From assembly GCA_043802345.1 (NCBI GenBank), contig JAZDLC010000397.1, positions 1-31,220 of the forward strand: a DNA stretch of 31,220 bases, written 5' to 3'. The notes beneath the pieces are model-generated. The model was not told where the DNA came from, made no database searches, and was given only the letters and a program-made list of their open reading frames with translations. Below are positions 17,701-24,777 of this stretch, in pieces. Numbering within the stretch: position 1 is the first letter of the stretch; each line of letters starts with the position of its first letter. Made by a program: the position numbers and the translations under genes. The stretch is from JAZDLC01 sp043802345. GTDB lineage: Bacteria > Planctomycetota > B15-G4 > JADJEK01.

Positions 17701-19925
17701 ACGGCTCGCAGCCCCAACAGCAGCGATCGGGTCCGGGAGTCTGTCCCCGCCAGGGACAGACCCGCGGCAATCCTCCCGGCGCACGACTCGAAGTCACCGC
17801 CACGCAGATCCGTTCGGGCCAGAACCACGTAGCACCTGCCATGGTCGTCCGGGGTGCCGTCCATGGTGAGCGCCTGTTCCGCGAGCCTCGCCGCCTCTCC
17901 GTTGCGCCCTTCCAGGGAAGCGCAGTCCGCCAGCCAACGCAGCACGCGCACGTGCTCCGCGGGCGACGAGGAGGGCGAAGTCATCGCCAGCGCCCGCTCC
18001 AGATACCGCCGCGCCTCCAGCGAACGCCCAGAGGTCCGCAGCCGAACGCCCGCATCAATCAGCACTGGCAGGGCGGCACCTTCGCGACCGGCCTCGCAAA
18101 GGAGGATGCCGAGCTCACCCCGGGCCTCATCCTCGAGCCCTTCGCTCCCCGGCATGAGATCCGCCAGGCAGGAGGCTCTCGCGCTCCGCTCCTCGGCGCA
18201 CATTCCCTCCAGAAGCGCCTCGGCAAGCGCCGCCGATGACAGGCCCACCTCGCCATGCTCCGGCCCCTCCAGGAGCAGCGGACCCGAGAGCAGCCGCTCC
18301 AGTCGTTCCGGCCCGCCCGAGGCGTGCTGTCCGAACACCTCTCGCGCCACCCACGGCGGAACAGGCAGTCGATGGAGAGCGAGGACCCGCAGCGGGCCGA
18401 GGTCGTCCTCCGGGAGATTCTCCAGGGCTCGAGCCGCCCGCTCGACGTTCGCTTTCGAGGCGCCTCGCCTCAGCTCACGCGCCAGGTTCCATGCGGGCTG
18501 TTCCCCTTCCGCGAGGATCACCCCGGAGTCGACCCGCTCGCACAGGCCCGTCATCACCGACTCCGGCGAGTACCCGTCCAGCGCCCTGATCCAGCTCAAG
18601 GCTCGCTCTTTCAGCTCCAGGCCGAGAGCACCTCGCACCTGCTCTCGCACCACAGCAACCGGCAGGTCCGGAAGCCGCAGGGTGGCGACGCCCGCGTCTT
18701 CCAGCTGGTCGGGGAGAGGCATGTCCGCATCCAGCAAGACGATCACATCCCCCCCGCGGGTGAGTGCCGCCGTCCTCCCCAGCAGTTCCCCGAGAAAGGA
18801 GAGTTCCCGAGGTCCCGGATGCGTCGCGCAATCGATCAACAGCGTCCCAGCCGATTCCAGCAACTCCATCATCTGGTTGCTCTCCGGCAGGAAGCCGGCT
18901 GGATCGAGATCAAGTCTGAATGCCGGCCGTCCTAGCGAGGCCAGCCGCACACTGAGTCGAGTCAAGAGAACGTCGGACCCTGGAGGCGCTTGAAGCAGGA
19001 TGCGATTCGTTCCCGACTGCCGATTCAAGAGCCCGTCAATCAGCGACTCGTCGGGCGAGAACTCGATCGAACGGATTCTCCCCTTGAGAGTCTCCGCGGT
19101 CTCCAACTCCAACGGGCAGTCGAGCGCTCGTGCCAGACGCTCGAGGACTTCACCGGCCGACGTGGGTCTCAGAGCCGGATCCCGCATCAGCATGGTGCGA
19201 ACCAGGTCGGCCAGACCGGAGGGGACCCCGGCGGCCACCTGATGCGGAAGTCGCAGGTCTTCCGAGCAGTGCAGTCGCAGCGCCTCCGCACCGGAAAGCC
19301 CCGCGCTCGGCAACCGGCGCGCCAGGAGCTGGTACAGGACGACCCCCAGGGAGTAGAGATCCGAGCGATGGTCCGCGGCCGCTCCTTCCAGCACCTCGGG
19401 CGCGAGATACCCCGGGGTGCCCGCGCGACTTCCCTTCAGGGAGGCGGCGGCCCCCGCCAGGCCGAAATCGATCAGGACGGCTCGCCCCGTCTCGACATCA
19501 CCCTCGACCAGTAGATTCCAGGGTTTCAGGTCGCGATGAACGAGTCCCCGGCGATGGACAAACCCCAGGGCGCGCAGAATCTCCGCCAGCCAGCCCGCGT
19601 ACCGCGCCGGCTCCAGACCCTCCGTGGCCGTCAGCAGGTCGGTGCCCTCCACGTACTCGAAGACCGCCAAGAACGAACCATCCCGGTGATCCAGCCCGGC
19701 ATCCAGCAGGCGGACGACTCCGGGAAAGCGGATCCCGGCCAGCACGCGCGCCTCGGCGGCGGCGTGAGATGCGACCTCCGCGGCACATCGCTTCAACGCC
19801 ACGGCCTTTCGCGCGTACAAATCACGGGCCAGATGCACGCATCCGCCGGACCCCTCGCCGATCTTTCGGACCACCCGATAGCGGGACCAGGGGGGCAGGT
19901 TGGGGGCGTCGTCTAGAGCTAACAT
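14724..19925 (-). CDS. Ser/Thr protein kinase - TPR - GAF - sigma-54 activator fusion regulator
   Basis: A 1733-residue regulator. (1) Kinase, about 15-265: glycine loop KIGEGSGGCVHLARD (21-35), Lys45, HRDLKPWN (130-137), DFG (153-155), APE (175-177); all catalytic residues present. (2) About 290-550: a region like the ATPase of PknK/STAND regulators, but its P-loop reads QAPPGSDVLL with no Lys, so probably inactive. (3) About 560-1170: TPR-like helical repeats. (4) GAF, about 1180-1345, then a coiled coil. (5) Sigma-54 AAA+ domain with Walker A GESGTGK (1424-1430) and the intact sigma-54 contact loop GAFTGA (1471-1476). (6) C-terminal Fis-type HTH (KSEAARALRVSPRGLYKII). It probably turns a signal and kinase activity into transcription of sigma-54 promoters. 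The open frame extends upstream to 20585, but that part is antisense to the next gene; ATG 19925 directly precedes kinase homology. Confidence 0.9.
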   Translation of the reverse strand: MLALDDAPNLPPWSRYRVVRKIGEGSGGCVHLARDLYARKAVALKRCAAEVASHAAAEARVLAGIRFPGVVRLLDAGLDHRDGSFLAVFEYVEGTDLLTATEGLEPARYAGWLAEILRALGFVHRRGLVHRDLKPWNLLVEGDVETGRAVLIDFGLAGAAASLKGSRAGTPGYLAPEVLEGAAADHRSDLYSLGVVLYQLLARRLPSAGLSGAEALRLHCSEDLRLPHQVAAGVPSGLADLVRTMLMRDPALRPTSAGEVLERLARALDCPLELETAETLKGRIRSIEFSPDESLIDGLLNRQSGTNRILLQAPPGSDVLLTRLSVRLASLGRPAFRLDLDPAGFLPESNQMMELLESAGTLLIDCATHPGPRELSFLGELLGRTAALTRGGDVIVLLDADMPLPDQLEDAGVATLRLPDLPVAVVREQVRGALGLELKERALSWIRALDGYSPESVMTGLCERVDSGVILAEGEQPAWNLARELRRGASKANVERAARALENLPEDDLGPLRVLALHRLPVPPWVAREVFGQHASGGPERLERLLSGPLLLEGPEHGEVGLSSAALAEALLEGMCAEERSARASCLADLMPGSEGLEDEARGELGILLCEAGREGAALPVLIDAGVRLRTSGRSLEARRYLERALAMTSPSSSPAEHVRVLRWLADCASLEGRNGEAARLAEQALTMDGTPDDHGRCYVVLARTDLRGGDFESCAGRIAAGLSLAGTDSRTRSLLLGLRAVLLRQGNDYRGARQAAVLALEEAGAEASHERAAAVMTLANLDAHEYRPDSAVELYREARHLGEQLARQDLVHQASSNLGRLLQEHGRAAEAVLDLEPVLDQFSRSGVIRQCEDILVILMEAQGALGRIAAVRELGLRGRAFFSDDSSQVNRAMYLRHLADAELRAGNPGEAERLMRESVDLRERACSVEVIGIGRAALARVLTWRGDFSSARAVLARGLRSVRSGGPTVSLLELLLSAAEQHMAEGRNQTWLLVAMRCSRIALEVSPHHLWPRAESLVCLGLARDESDRSLVERSTRALGARAENPSTAADALLLATRGLGNAREGNLNRADEDFERSLEALASDGHSFERAQALMLRASGLVEWAASRRQEADREAVQEIASFLSRARADLDQAATLFSRLGVQFGLAQVAAIRTRFEGGDEGRSARSYAGVDRRIRTLDRLLEINRAINSELDPRRLLSLILDEAIDLCGARRGFLILVRGAQIDVRVARNFAEQDIRQPEFQFSHSVARSVALSGEAIRTSNALHDRRLRSIASIAELNVTSILCVPLRGNDRVLGAIYLDHPDVIDRFDQGHLESLIDLASSAGIALERARLHQENLDRAAALSSAKQEIERLNAELMQTVVKQARELDEAKVTIAAERRATALRYDYRRIVTQSPKMQEVLRMLDRITDTEFPVMIQGESGTGKELVARAIHFNGRRAGRQFVSVNCAAVSELLIEAELFGHMKGAFTGADRDRKGMFEVADGGTLFLDEIGDMSLEVQKRLLRAVQYGEFFRVGGKETVKVDVRIISATHRDLKTLMSAGRFREDLFYRLNVAPVQLPPIRERPEDVPLLIRHFQDELLGEGASDRVRFSKKALALLESYSWPGNVREIQNLVKRLTLLCGDQETIDVEDLPLALREEVDLGSKPLPDGTLKELMSSFERQVVEAALLRTRGNKSEAARALRVSPRGLYKIIERLGLGPRRSTEEPPGDASPGSESAPRHGEGEDS

Positions 19926-19934
19926 CAGCCCCAG

Positions 19935-19974
19935 ATTGTACCGGCAGGCGGGCCCCAGTGCGAAAAGTGCGAAA
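19935..19974 (-). promoter_or_regulatory. Candidate promoter of the kinase gene overlapping a tandem 9-bp repeat
   Basis: On the minus strand TTCGCA (19964-19959), an 18-base spacer and TACAAT (19940-19935) form a sigma-70-type promoter. Its start would be near 19928, only about 3 bases before the ATG, so the mRNA may be almost leaderless. The -35 lies inside a perfect tandem repeat AGTGCGAAA (19957-19965 and 19966-19974, plus strand), a possible operator. The 171-base region also serves the divergent gene at 20097, with TATTAT (20015-20020) as a possible -10 and a small hairpin (GGGCG 20049-20053 / CGCCC 20056-20060) in its leader. Confidence 0.4.
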
Positions 19975-20096
19975 CGCTGGTTCTCTGCCTGGCCGAATCG
20001 TGTCGCATCCACGCTATTATCGGAAACATCGCTGCCTCCCCAGGGTGAGGGCGTGCGCCCGACCCGATGGGATCCGGAAGCTTCCAGGAGAGACAC

Positions 20097-21596
20097 ATGC
20101 GTGAGAGGTTCAGAAGATGGTTTCAGTGGACCGGGGGCGTGATCGCCGTGAGTCTGCTCGGGACGCTCCACGCGGACATCATCCACATGAAGTCCGGGCA
20201 GAAGGTCGAGGGGAAGATCGTCAGCGATGGCGCCTCGGCGCTGGTGGTCGAGACCAAGTTCGGACGGATGAGCTTTGATCGGAGCAAGATCGACCGGATC
20301 GAGTACCAGAGGCTGCCCGTGGAAGAAGTCAGGCACCGCCGCGAGGCGGCGGGAAACGACCCGGTCAAGCTGTACGAGGTCGCGCTGTACGCCCAGGAGC
20401 AGAAGCTGACCGAGGAGTATCGCAAGATCCTCGAGGAGGTGCTCCAGTACGACAGCAACCATGCGGCGGCGAATGCGGCCCTCGGCAAGACGTTCTACGA
20501 CGGCCAGTGGTTTACCCCCGAGGAACTGGACAAGCACCTGAACCAGCTCTCGGAGCAGATGAAGGCCAGGGGCAAGGTGCTCCACGAAGGCAAGTGGGTC
20601 AACGAGGACACCGCCAAGCGTCTTCAGGGATTCGAGCTCTACAAGGGGCAGTGGCTGCGCTGGAAGGAGATCTACACGCTCCAGTCCCAGGAGAAGATGC
20701 CGGAACTGCTGGGGCTGACCCTGAAGATTCGCGACTCAGAGCACTTCACTTTGCGATCGAACCTGGATGAGGAAACCCAGAAGGAGATCCTCGAAGTGGT
20801 CGAGATGGCGTGGGATCACTTCTTCGAGGTCTTTCAGCCAACGGAGAAGGAAGCGTACATCATGGGGTTCTACCCGATCCCGATCTACGTGCTTCCCGAC
20901 CCCAACGCCGTCACGAAGTTCGTGGAACCGAACGGCTACATGATCCAGCTGTACAATCCGCCCAAGGGGATCAACGAGCGCTACCTGGACGCGAACTCGT
21001 TTCCGGTCTTCTTCCCGCGCCCCCTGATCGTCACCTCTGAAGGACGCCACCTCAAGGGCGGCGGCAACCGGATCACCAGCCAGATCGGGTTCATCTCCCA
21101 CTACACCGGCAATCTGCTCGTGCGCCGCTTCAAGCGCGGCGGCATGGTTCCCGGCTGGGTGGAAACCGGCATGTCGCATTACTACGAAGGGATGCTGAAC
21201 GGGTACCAGACTCTGTCCATCACCGAATATGTGGGGTACGAGCACATCGAGAAGTGGGACATGACTCTGCAGACCTTCCCTCAGTGGTACACGAGGATGG
21301 CCGATCCTGACTTCCGCCGCACGCTTCCTTCCCTGAAGAGCATCCGCGGCAAGATCGCGGAGGAACTGAACGCCTTCGAGTTGGTCAAGGCCTACTTCAT
21401 GACCTACTGGCTGATGGAAACCCGTCAGAAGACGTTTGTGGACTACATCCGCGCCGCCTTCGAGGAGAAGTTCGAGATCCGGGTGCGGACCACCGAAGAG
21501 GAGGCTTTCGAGCAGGCGTTCGGTGTCCCATGTGACGAACTGGAGGCCCAATTCGAGGAATGGGCGGCCCGCCTCCCCCCTCATCCGCCGACCTGA
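20097..21596 (+). CDS. Exported protein with degenerate gluzincin-like (peptidase MA/DUF1570-like) domain, paralogue 1
   Basis: 499 residues with a signal peptide (RERFRRWFQW, then GGVIAVSLLGTLHA). After cleavage comes a short module, DIIHMKSGQKVEGKIV..KFGRMSFDRSKIDRIE, a small beta unit shared with the next gene. A charged helical region (about 75-200) follows, then a part resembling planctomycetal peptidase-like proteins. Where a zinc peptidase would have HExxH it has GFISH (331-335), and the following EG motif is altered to ETG (WVETGMSHYYE, 354-364). The catalytic Glu, one zinc His and probably the Glu ligand are gone, so it is unlikely to be a protease. ATG 20097 is preferred over 20067 because AGGAGA lies 5 bases before it and the signal peptide follows at once. 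Exact family uncertain. Confidence 0.8.
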   Translation: MRERFRRWFQWTGGVIAVSLLGTLHADIIHMKSGQKVEGKIVSDGASALVVETKFGRMSFDRSKIDRIEYQRLPVEEVRHRREAAGNDPVKLYEVALYAQEQKLTEEYRKILEEVLQYDSNHAAANAALGKTFYDGQWFTPEELDKHLNQLSEQMKARGKVLHEGKWVNEDTAKRLQGFELYKGQWLRWKEIYTLQSQEKMPELLGLTLKIRDSEHFTLRSNLDEETQKEILEVVEMAWDHFFEVFQPTEKEAYIMGFYPIPIYVLPDPNAVTKFVEPNGYMIQLYNPPKGINERYLDANSFPVFFPRPLIVTSEGRHLKGGGNRITSQIGFISHYTGNLLVRRFKRGGMVPGWVETGMSHYYEGMLNGYQTLSITEYVGYEHIEKWDMTLQTFPQWYTRMADPDFRRTLPSLKSIRGKIAEELNAFELVKAYFMTYWLMETRQKTFVDYIRAAFEEKFEIRVRTTEEEAFEQAFGVPCDELEAQFEEWAARLPPHPPT

Positions 21597-21598
21597 CG

Positions 21599-21627
21599 TT
21601 GTGACGCCCTTGCGGGCCATCTATAAT
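21599..21627 (+). promoter_or_regulatory. Promoter of the second exported paralogue
   Basis: TTGTGA (21599-21604), a 17-base spacer and a perfect TATAAT (21622-21627) lie directly after the stop of the first paralogue. The predicted start near 21634 gives a leader of about 46 bases with GAAAGGA (21666-21672) before the ATG at 21680. The two paralogues can therefore be expressed independently. Confidence 0.55.
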
Positions 21628-21679
21628 CCGAATTCTTGACGCCCCGTTTTCCACCGTGCCCCTGCGAAAGGACCTACCG

Positions 21680-23170
21680 ATGTCACTCCGGCATCTGCTG
21701 CCAGTCCTGGCCCTGCTAGCGTTTCTTCTGACTCCGTCCGCTGTCATGGCCGACATCGTCCACAAGAAGGACGGCCGCACGGTGGAAGGGAAGATCGTCG
21801 AGGACACCGATGAGCACGTGATCGTGCAGACCAAGTTCGGTCCGATCACGGTTCCCCGTTCCGAGGTCTTGAGGATCGAAAAGGGGGCCAGCCCTGCTGA
21901 CGAGTTCAAGACGCGCTGGGAAGAGGTCGACCGTGACGACGTGCTGGCCCTGCTCGATCTGGCGGACTGGTGCGAGGAAAACCGGCTCACCATGTTCAGC
22001 AAGAAGGTCTATCGCCGGATCATCCAGGTCGATGCGGAGAACGAGACCGCCCGCCGGGCCCTGGGCTTCGTGCTGGTCGACGGCGCCTGGGTCACCAAGG
22101 CGGAGCTGGCTGAGGCTGAGCGGCGGCGCAAGACGGAAGAACGCAAGGCCGCTGTCGAGCGCAGGAATGAGAAGAAAGGATCCGAAAAGTCCCAAACGGC
22201 GGGCTCGGATCCACTCGCCGGAATCGGCGATGTCTCCAAGGAGCTCGGCGAGTTCCTCAAGCCGATCGAAACGAACAAGACGGCGGACGCCGAGGTCGCG
22301 AAGGAGCTCGACGATTTCTTCGGACAGCCCTTCAACGTGAGCACGAGCGAACACTTCTCGCTGCGGGCTCAGATGCCGCCTGCCGACGTGGTCGAACATC
22401 TGAAGCTCGCCGAGCGGCTGTTGATCACCTCCAACAAGCTGTTCGGACTCCCAGTCGACACCTGCTTCTGGCAGTCGAAGGGGCCGTATCTCTTCTTCCA
22501 CGTCAAGCAGAAGGGGACCTTCATCGACCTGATCGACTGGATCGACAACAACATCAACAACCTCGATCCGGAGTCGAAGAAGTTCTTCAAGGATGGGGGC
22601 GGCATGATCAGCGCCATGCCGCGCCCGCTCTCTGCCCGTCTCGAATCGGGAGCGCCGCTGGGCCATTCCATCGCCCACTGGGTCGGACAAACATGGATCA
22701 TCTGGTACTCCCGCGGACAGGCCCGCTCCTGGCTCACGGAGGGGTTCGCGGCCTATACCTCGATTAACGAGTTCACGGTCAACACGACCTACTGCGTGTC
22801 GCAAACCAAGTACGAGAACGAGGTGGAGATCGCCGACAAGGACTCGGACGGGGCCTACCGGCTGGTTTGCTACGACATCATCGAGGGGGCGACGAAAGAG
22901 CCCCACCCGTACGCCGAGCTGGTGAAGAAGACCACCAACCAGCTCGACTTCGCCGACCTGGCGAAATCCTGGAGCATCGTCGACTTCCTGATGCGTGAGC
23001 ACCCTGACAAGTTCAAGACGTACATCCAGTCCCTGGGAGGGTTCAAGCAGGAGGAAGACTGCTTGAAGAAGGTGTTCGGCTGGACGGGTGAGGAATTCGA
23101 CAAGAATTGGGAGGAGTACGTGAAGGCCAACTACAGCAAGGATCCGACCGAGGGCCAGAAGCCGAAGTAA
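21680..23170 (+). CDS. Exported protein with gluzincin-like domain lacking the catalytic Glu, paralogue 2
   Basis: 496 residues; signal peptide MSLRHLLPVLALLAFLLTPSAVMA, then DIVHKKDGRTVEGKIV..KFGPITVPRSEVLRIE, the same small module as in the preceding gene. A helical, Lys/Glu-rich stretch spans about 145-175. The C-terminal half has HSIAHW (329-334) and WLTEGFAAY (351-359): both zinc histidines and the third-ligand Glu354 are present at normal spacing, but the HExxH glutamate is Ser330. It may bind zinc without cleaving peptides. It is clearly a tandem duplicate of the gene at 20097, diverged mostly in the middle. ATG 21680 was chosen over GTG 21656 because a good ribosome binding site and the signal peptide fit it. 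Confidence 0.8.
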   Translation: MSLRHLLPVLALLAFLLTPSAVMADIVHKKDGRTVEGKIVEDTDEHVIVQTKFGPITVPRSEVLRIEKGASPADEFKTRWEEVDRDDVLALLDLADWCEENRLTMFSKKVYRRIIQVDAENETARRALGFVLVDGAWVTKAELAEAERRRKTEERKAAVERRNEKKGSEKSQTAGSDPLAGIGDVSKELGEFLKPIETNKTADAEVAKELDDFFGQPFNVSTSEHFSLRAQMPPADVVEHLKLAERLLITSNKLFGLPVDTCFWQSKGPYLFFHVKQKGTFIDLIDWIDNNINNLDPESKKFFKDGGGMISAMPRPLSARLESGAPLGHSIAHWVGQTWIIWYSRGQARSWLTEGFAAYTSINEFTVNTTYCVSQTKYENEVEIADKDSDGAYRLVCYDIIEGATKEPHPYAELVKKTTNQLDFADLAKSWSIVDFLMREHPDKFKTYIQSLGGFKQEEDCLKKVFGWTGEEFDKNWEEYVKANYSKDPTEGQKPK

Positions 23171-23191
23171 TCCGACCCTGGGCGCAGACTC

Positions 23192-24187
23192 CTAGTCCTC
23201 GATCAGGAGGTCGAGGCTCTCGATGAAGGTCATGACCTCCCCCACGTCCAGCTTCGCCCCTACATGGACCTGGGTGCCGATGACGGCGAATTCGGCGTCC
23301 GTGAGCGGTCCATAGGCCGTCATGCCGACGCGGGCCGGCAATGCCTCGCCGGTGGAACCGCCGCCCTGCTCCGTGTACTGCATCATGAACAGTTCCTGAA
23401 GACCGTCGCTGTACGACCAGGTCAGCGCGCTCACTCCGGTCAACTGCCTCGCCCGGATCGACTGCCTGGCGAAGCCTCTCGGCAGATACGTCGGAGAAAG
23501 AACCTGGAACGGGGCGAACGACTGCACCTGGACCTCGTCCAACTCGACGGGCTCCGTCACGGGGGGTACAGGGAACTGAACCGAACTCAGATCCGGCTGC
23601 GCGTCGAAGCTGAGGACTTCCATCTCCGCCGCCAACGCCCCATTCGAGAGGAACTCCAGATACTTGAGCGTGACAGAAGTCTCGCGATCGATCCAGGCGA
23701 CATAGGAGGGGCGCTCACCGAAATGGGGCGTGACCTCGACAACGTCCGCCAGCCTGCCGGCGATCATGACAGGCGCGTCGTAGAGAACGTACGAGTAGTT
23801 GGCCTCGAACAACTCCAGGTCCCGAAGCCGGAAATCGCGCCCCTTGGCGACGTACCGTCCTCGGCCACCCTGGAACAGCGCCTGGAGCTGATCGAACTGT
23901 TCCACCTCTCCGGGAGAAGCCATCTCTCCGCGGGAGAGGCCGTTCAAGGTCAGGAGATCGACCCGATAGCGCTCACGATCGGCGCGCGTGAACCTCTCCG
24001 TGTGCTCTCCAGGAACCATGCCAACGTAGTCGGTGTACCTCCTGACGGCGCTGTACGCGACATCCTCGGCGGCCGATACCGACTCGGCCGTCAGCCCCAG
24101 GAACGCGGCCCGATCCGACTCCTCGGGCAGGCAACCCGCCAGGACCACCAGGGAGAGCGAGAACAGGAGGGGCGTGATCAGCCTCAT
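23192..24187 (-). CDS. RseB/MucB-like sigma-E regulatory lipoprotein
   Basis: 331 residues. Lipoprotein signal MRLITPLLFSLSLVVLAGC with Cys19 as acylation site. The body resembles RseB/MucB: an N-terminal LolA-like half (EANYSYVLYDAPVMIAGRLADVVEVTPH, YVAWIDRETSVTLKYLEF) and a C-terminal half with PFQVLSPTYLPRGF, LTWSYSDGLQELFMMQY and the end VMTFIESLDLL. RseB binds the periplasmic part of the anti-sigma factor and shields it from proteolysis until mislocalised outer-membrane material is sensed. A lipid anchor is unusual; RseB of E. coli is soluble. Its ATG overlaps the anti-sigma gene stop by 4 bases. It ends 21 bases from the convergent gene. An in-frame extension to 24418 is rejected because it lies within the anti-sigma gene. 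Confidence 0.8.
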   Translation of the reverse strand: MRLITPLLFSLSLVVLAGCLPEESDRAAFLGLTAESVSAAEDVAYSAVRRYTDYVGMVPGEHTERFTRADRERYRVDLLTLNGLSRGEMASPGEVEQFDQLQALFQGGRGRYVAKGRDFRLRDLELFEANYSYVLYDAPVMIAGRLADVVEVTPHFGERPSYVAWIDRETSVTLKYLEFLSNGALAAEMEVLSFDAQPDLSSVQFPVPPVTEPVELDEVQVQSFAPFQVLSPTYLPRGFARQSIRARQLTGVSALTWSYSDGLQELFMMQYTEQGGGSTGEALPARVGMTAYGPLTDAEFAVIGTQVHVGAKLDVGEVMTFIESLDLLIED

Positions 24188-24777
24188 CGCCCACCCCCGG
24201 GCCGAGGTAGATAGGTGCGCGAGTCCGTGGTCCCCGAGATCGTCGCTCCGGGCACGGAACGGCTCACATCGAACTGGAATCGAACTCCCTTGAGAGCCCC
24301 GTGCTTCTCGAACCGGGGCGCCGGCCGCTCCCGCCAGCCATGGAGGTTGAGCGCCACCAGCAGCAAGGCTGCGGCCGCCAGACCGGGAACAACGAGACCG
24401 CGCCACACCGCGCCCCATTTCAAGGTCGGCCGCCGCCGTCCATCCCGCTCGAAGAACCGGTCGAGGATGCGATCCAGAAGATCGGCGGGGGCTTCCTTCC
24501 TCGGAAGGTTCCTGAGCACGACCTGAAGCGCGGCGCCCGGCTCTGCGTCCAGTCGTTCCAGGAGCGTCTCGAAAGAGGGCAGAATCGCCCGTTTGCGGGT
24601 CAGACCACAGACGAGGCTCCGAACCTTCCGTAGCCGATCGACTTCGCTTCGGAGATCGGACGACTCCTCCAGCTTTCGCTCGAAGGCGGCCCGCTCAGCG
24701 GGTGTCAGCCCCCCATCCAGATACAGAACCGCATGTTCATCGCCGCCCTGCTGGCCGGAATCCCGGGGAGAGCTCAT
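24184..24777 (-). CDS. Membrane-anchored anti-sigma factor (RseA-like)
   Basis: 197 residues. The cytoplasmic N-terminus begins with EHAVLYLDGGLTPAERAAFERKLEES, the helical pattern typical of anti-sigma factor N-termini, without the HxxxCxxC zinc motif, so it would be a zinc-independent type. A single transmembrane helix spans about 125-145 (WRGLVVPGLAAAALLLVALNL), with about 50 residues outside. This topology matches RseA: it holds the ECF factor at the membrane and is released by regulated proteolysis. It overlaps the sigma gene upstream and the RseB-like gene downstream by 4 bases each (ATGA), so all three are coupled. Confidence 0.85.
   Translation of the reverse strand: MSSPRDSGQQGGDEHAVLYLDGGLTPAERAAFERKLEESSDLRSEVDRLRKVRSLVCGLTRKRAILPSFETLLERLDAEPGAALQVVLRNLPRKEAPADLLDRILDRFFERDGRRRPTLKWGAVWRGLVVPGLAAAALLLVALNLHGWRERPAPRFEKHGALKGVRFQFDVSRSVPGATISGTTDSRTYLPRPGGGR

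Noticed and set aside
16977..18239. 420-codon plus-strand open frame inside the TPR region of the kinase gene
   Set aside because: Antisense shadow; low-complexity Gly/Arg/Pro/Gln-rich product with no ribosome binding site or homology.
19926..20096. Sigma-54 promoter (-24 GG / -12 GC) between the kinase gene and the first exported paralogue
   Set aside because: No TGGCAC-N5-TTGC-like site with correct GG-N10-GC spacing was seen on either strand by eye; a position-weight scan would be decisive.
19926..20585. Upstream extension of the kinase reading frame by 220 codons
   Set aside because: It is antisense to the signal peptide and start of the gene at 20097, shows no protein-like pattern, and kinase homology begins right after ATG 19925.
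24188..24418. 77-residue N-terminal extension of the RseB-like lipoprotein
   Set aside because: It lies entirely inside the anti-sigma gene in another frame; the lipoprotein signal begins cleanly at ATG 24187, which forms the usual 4-base overlap.
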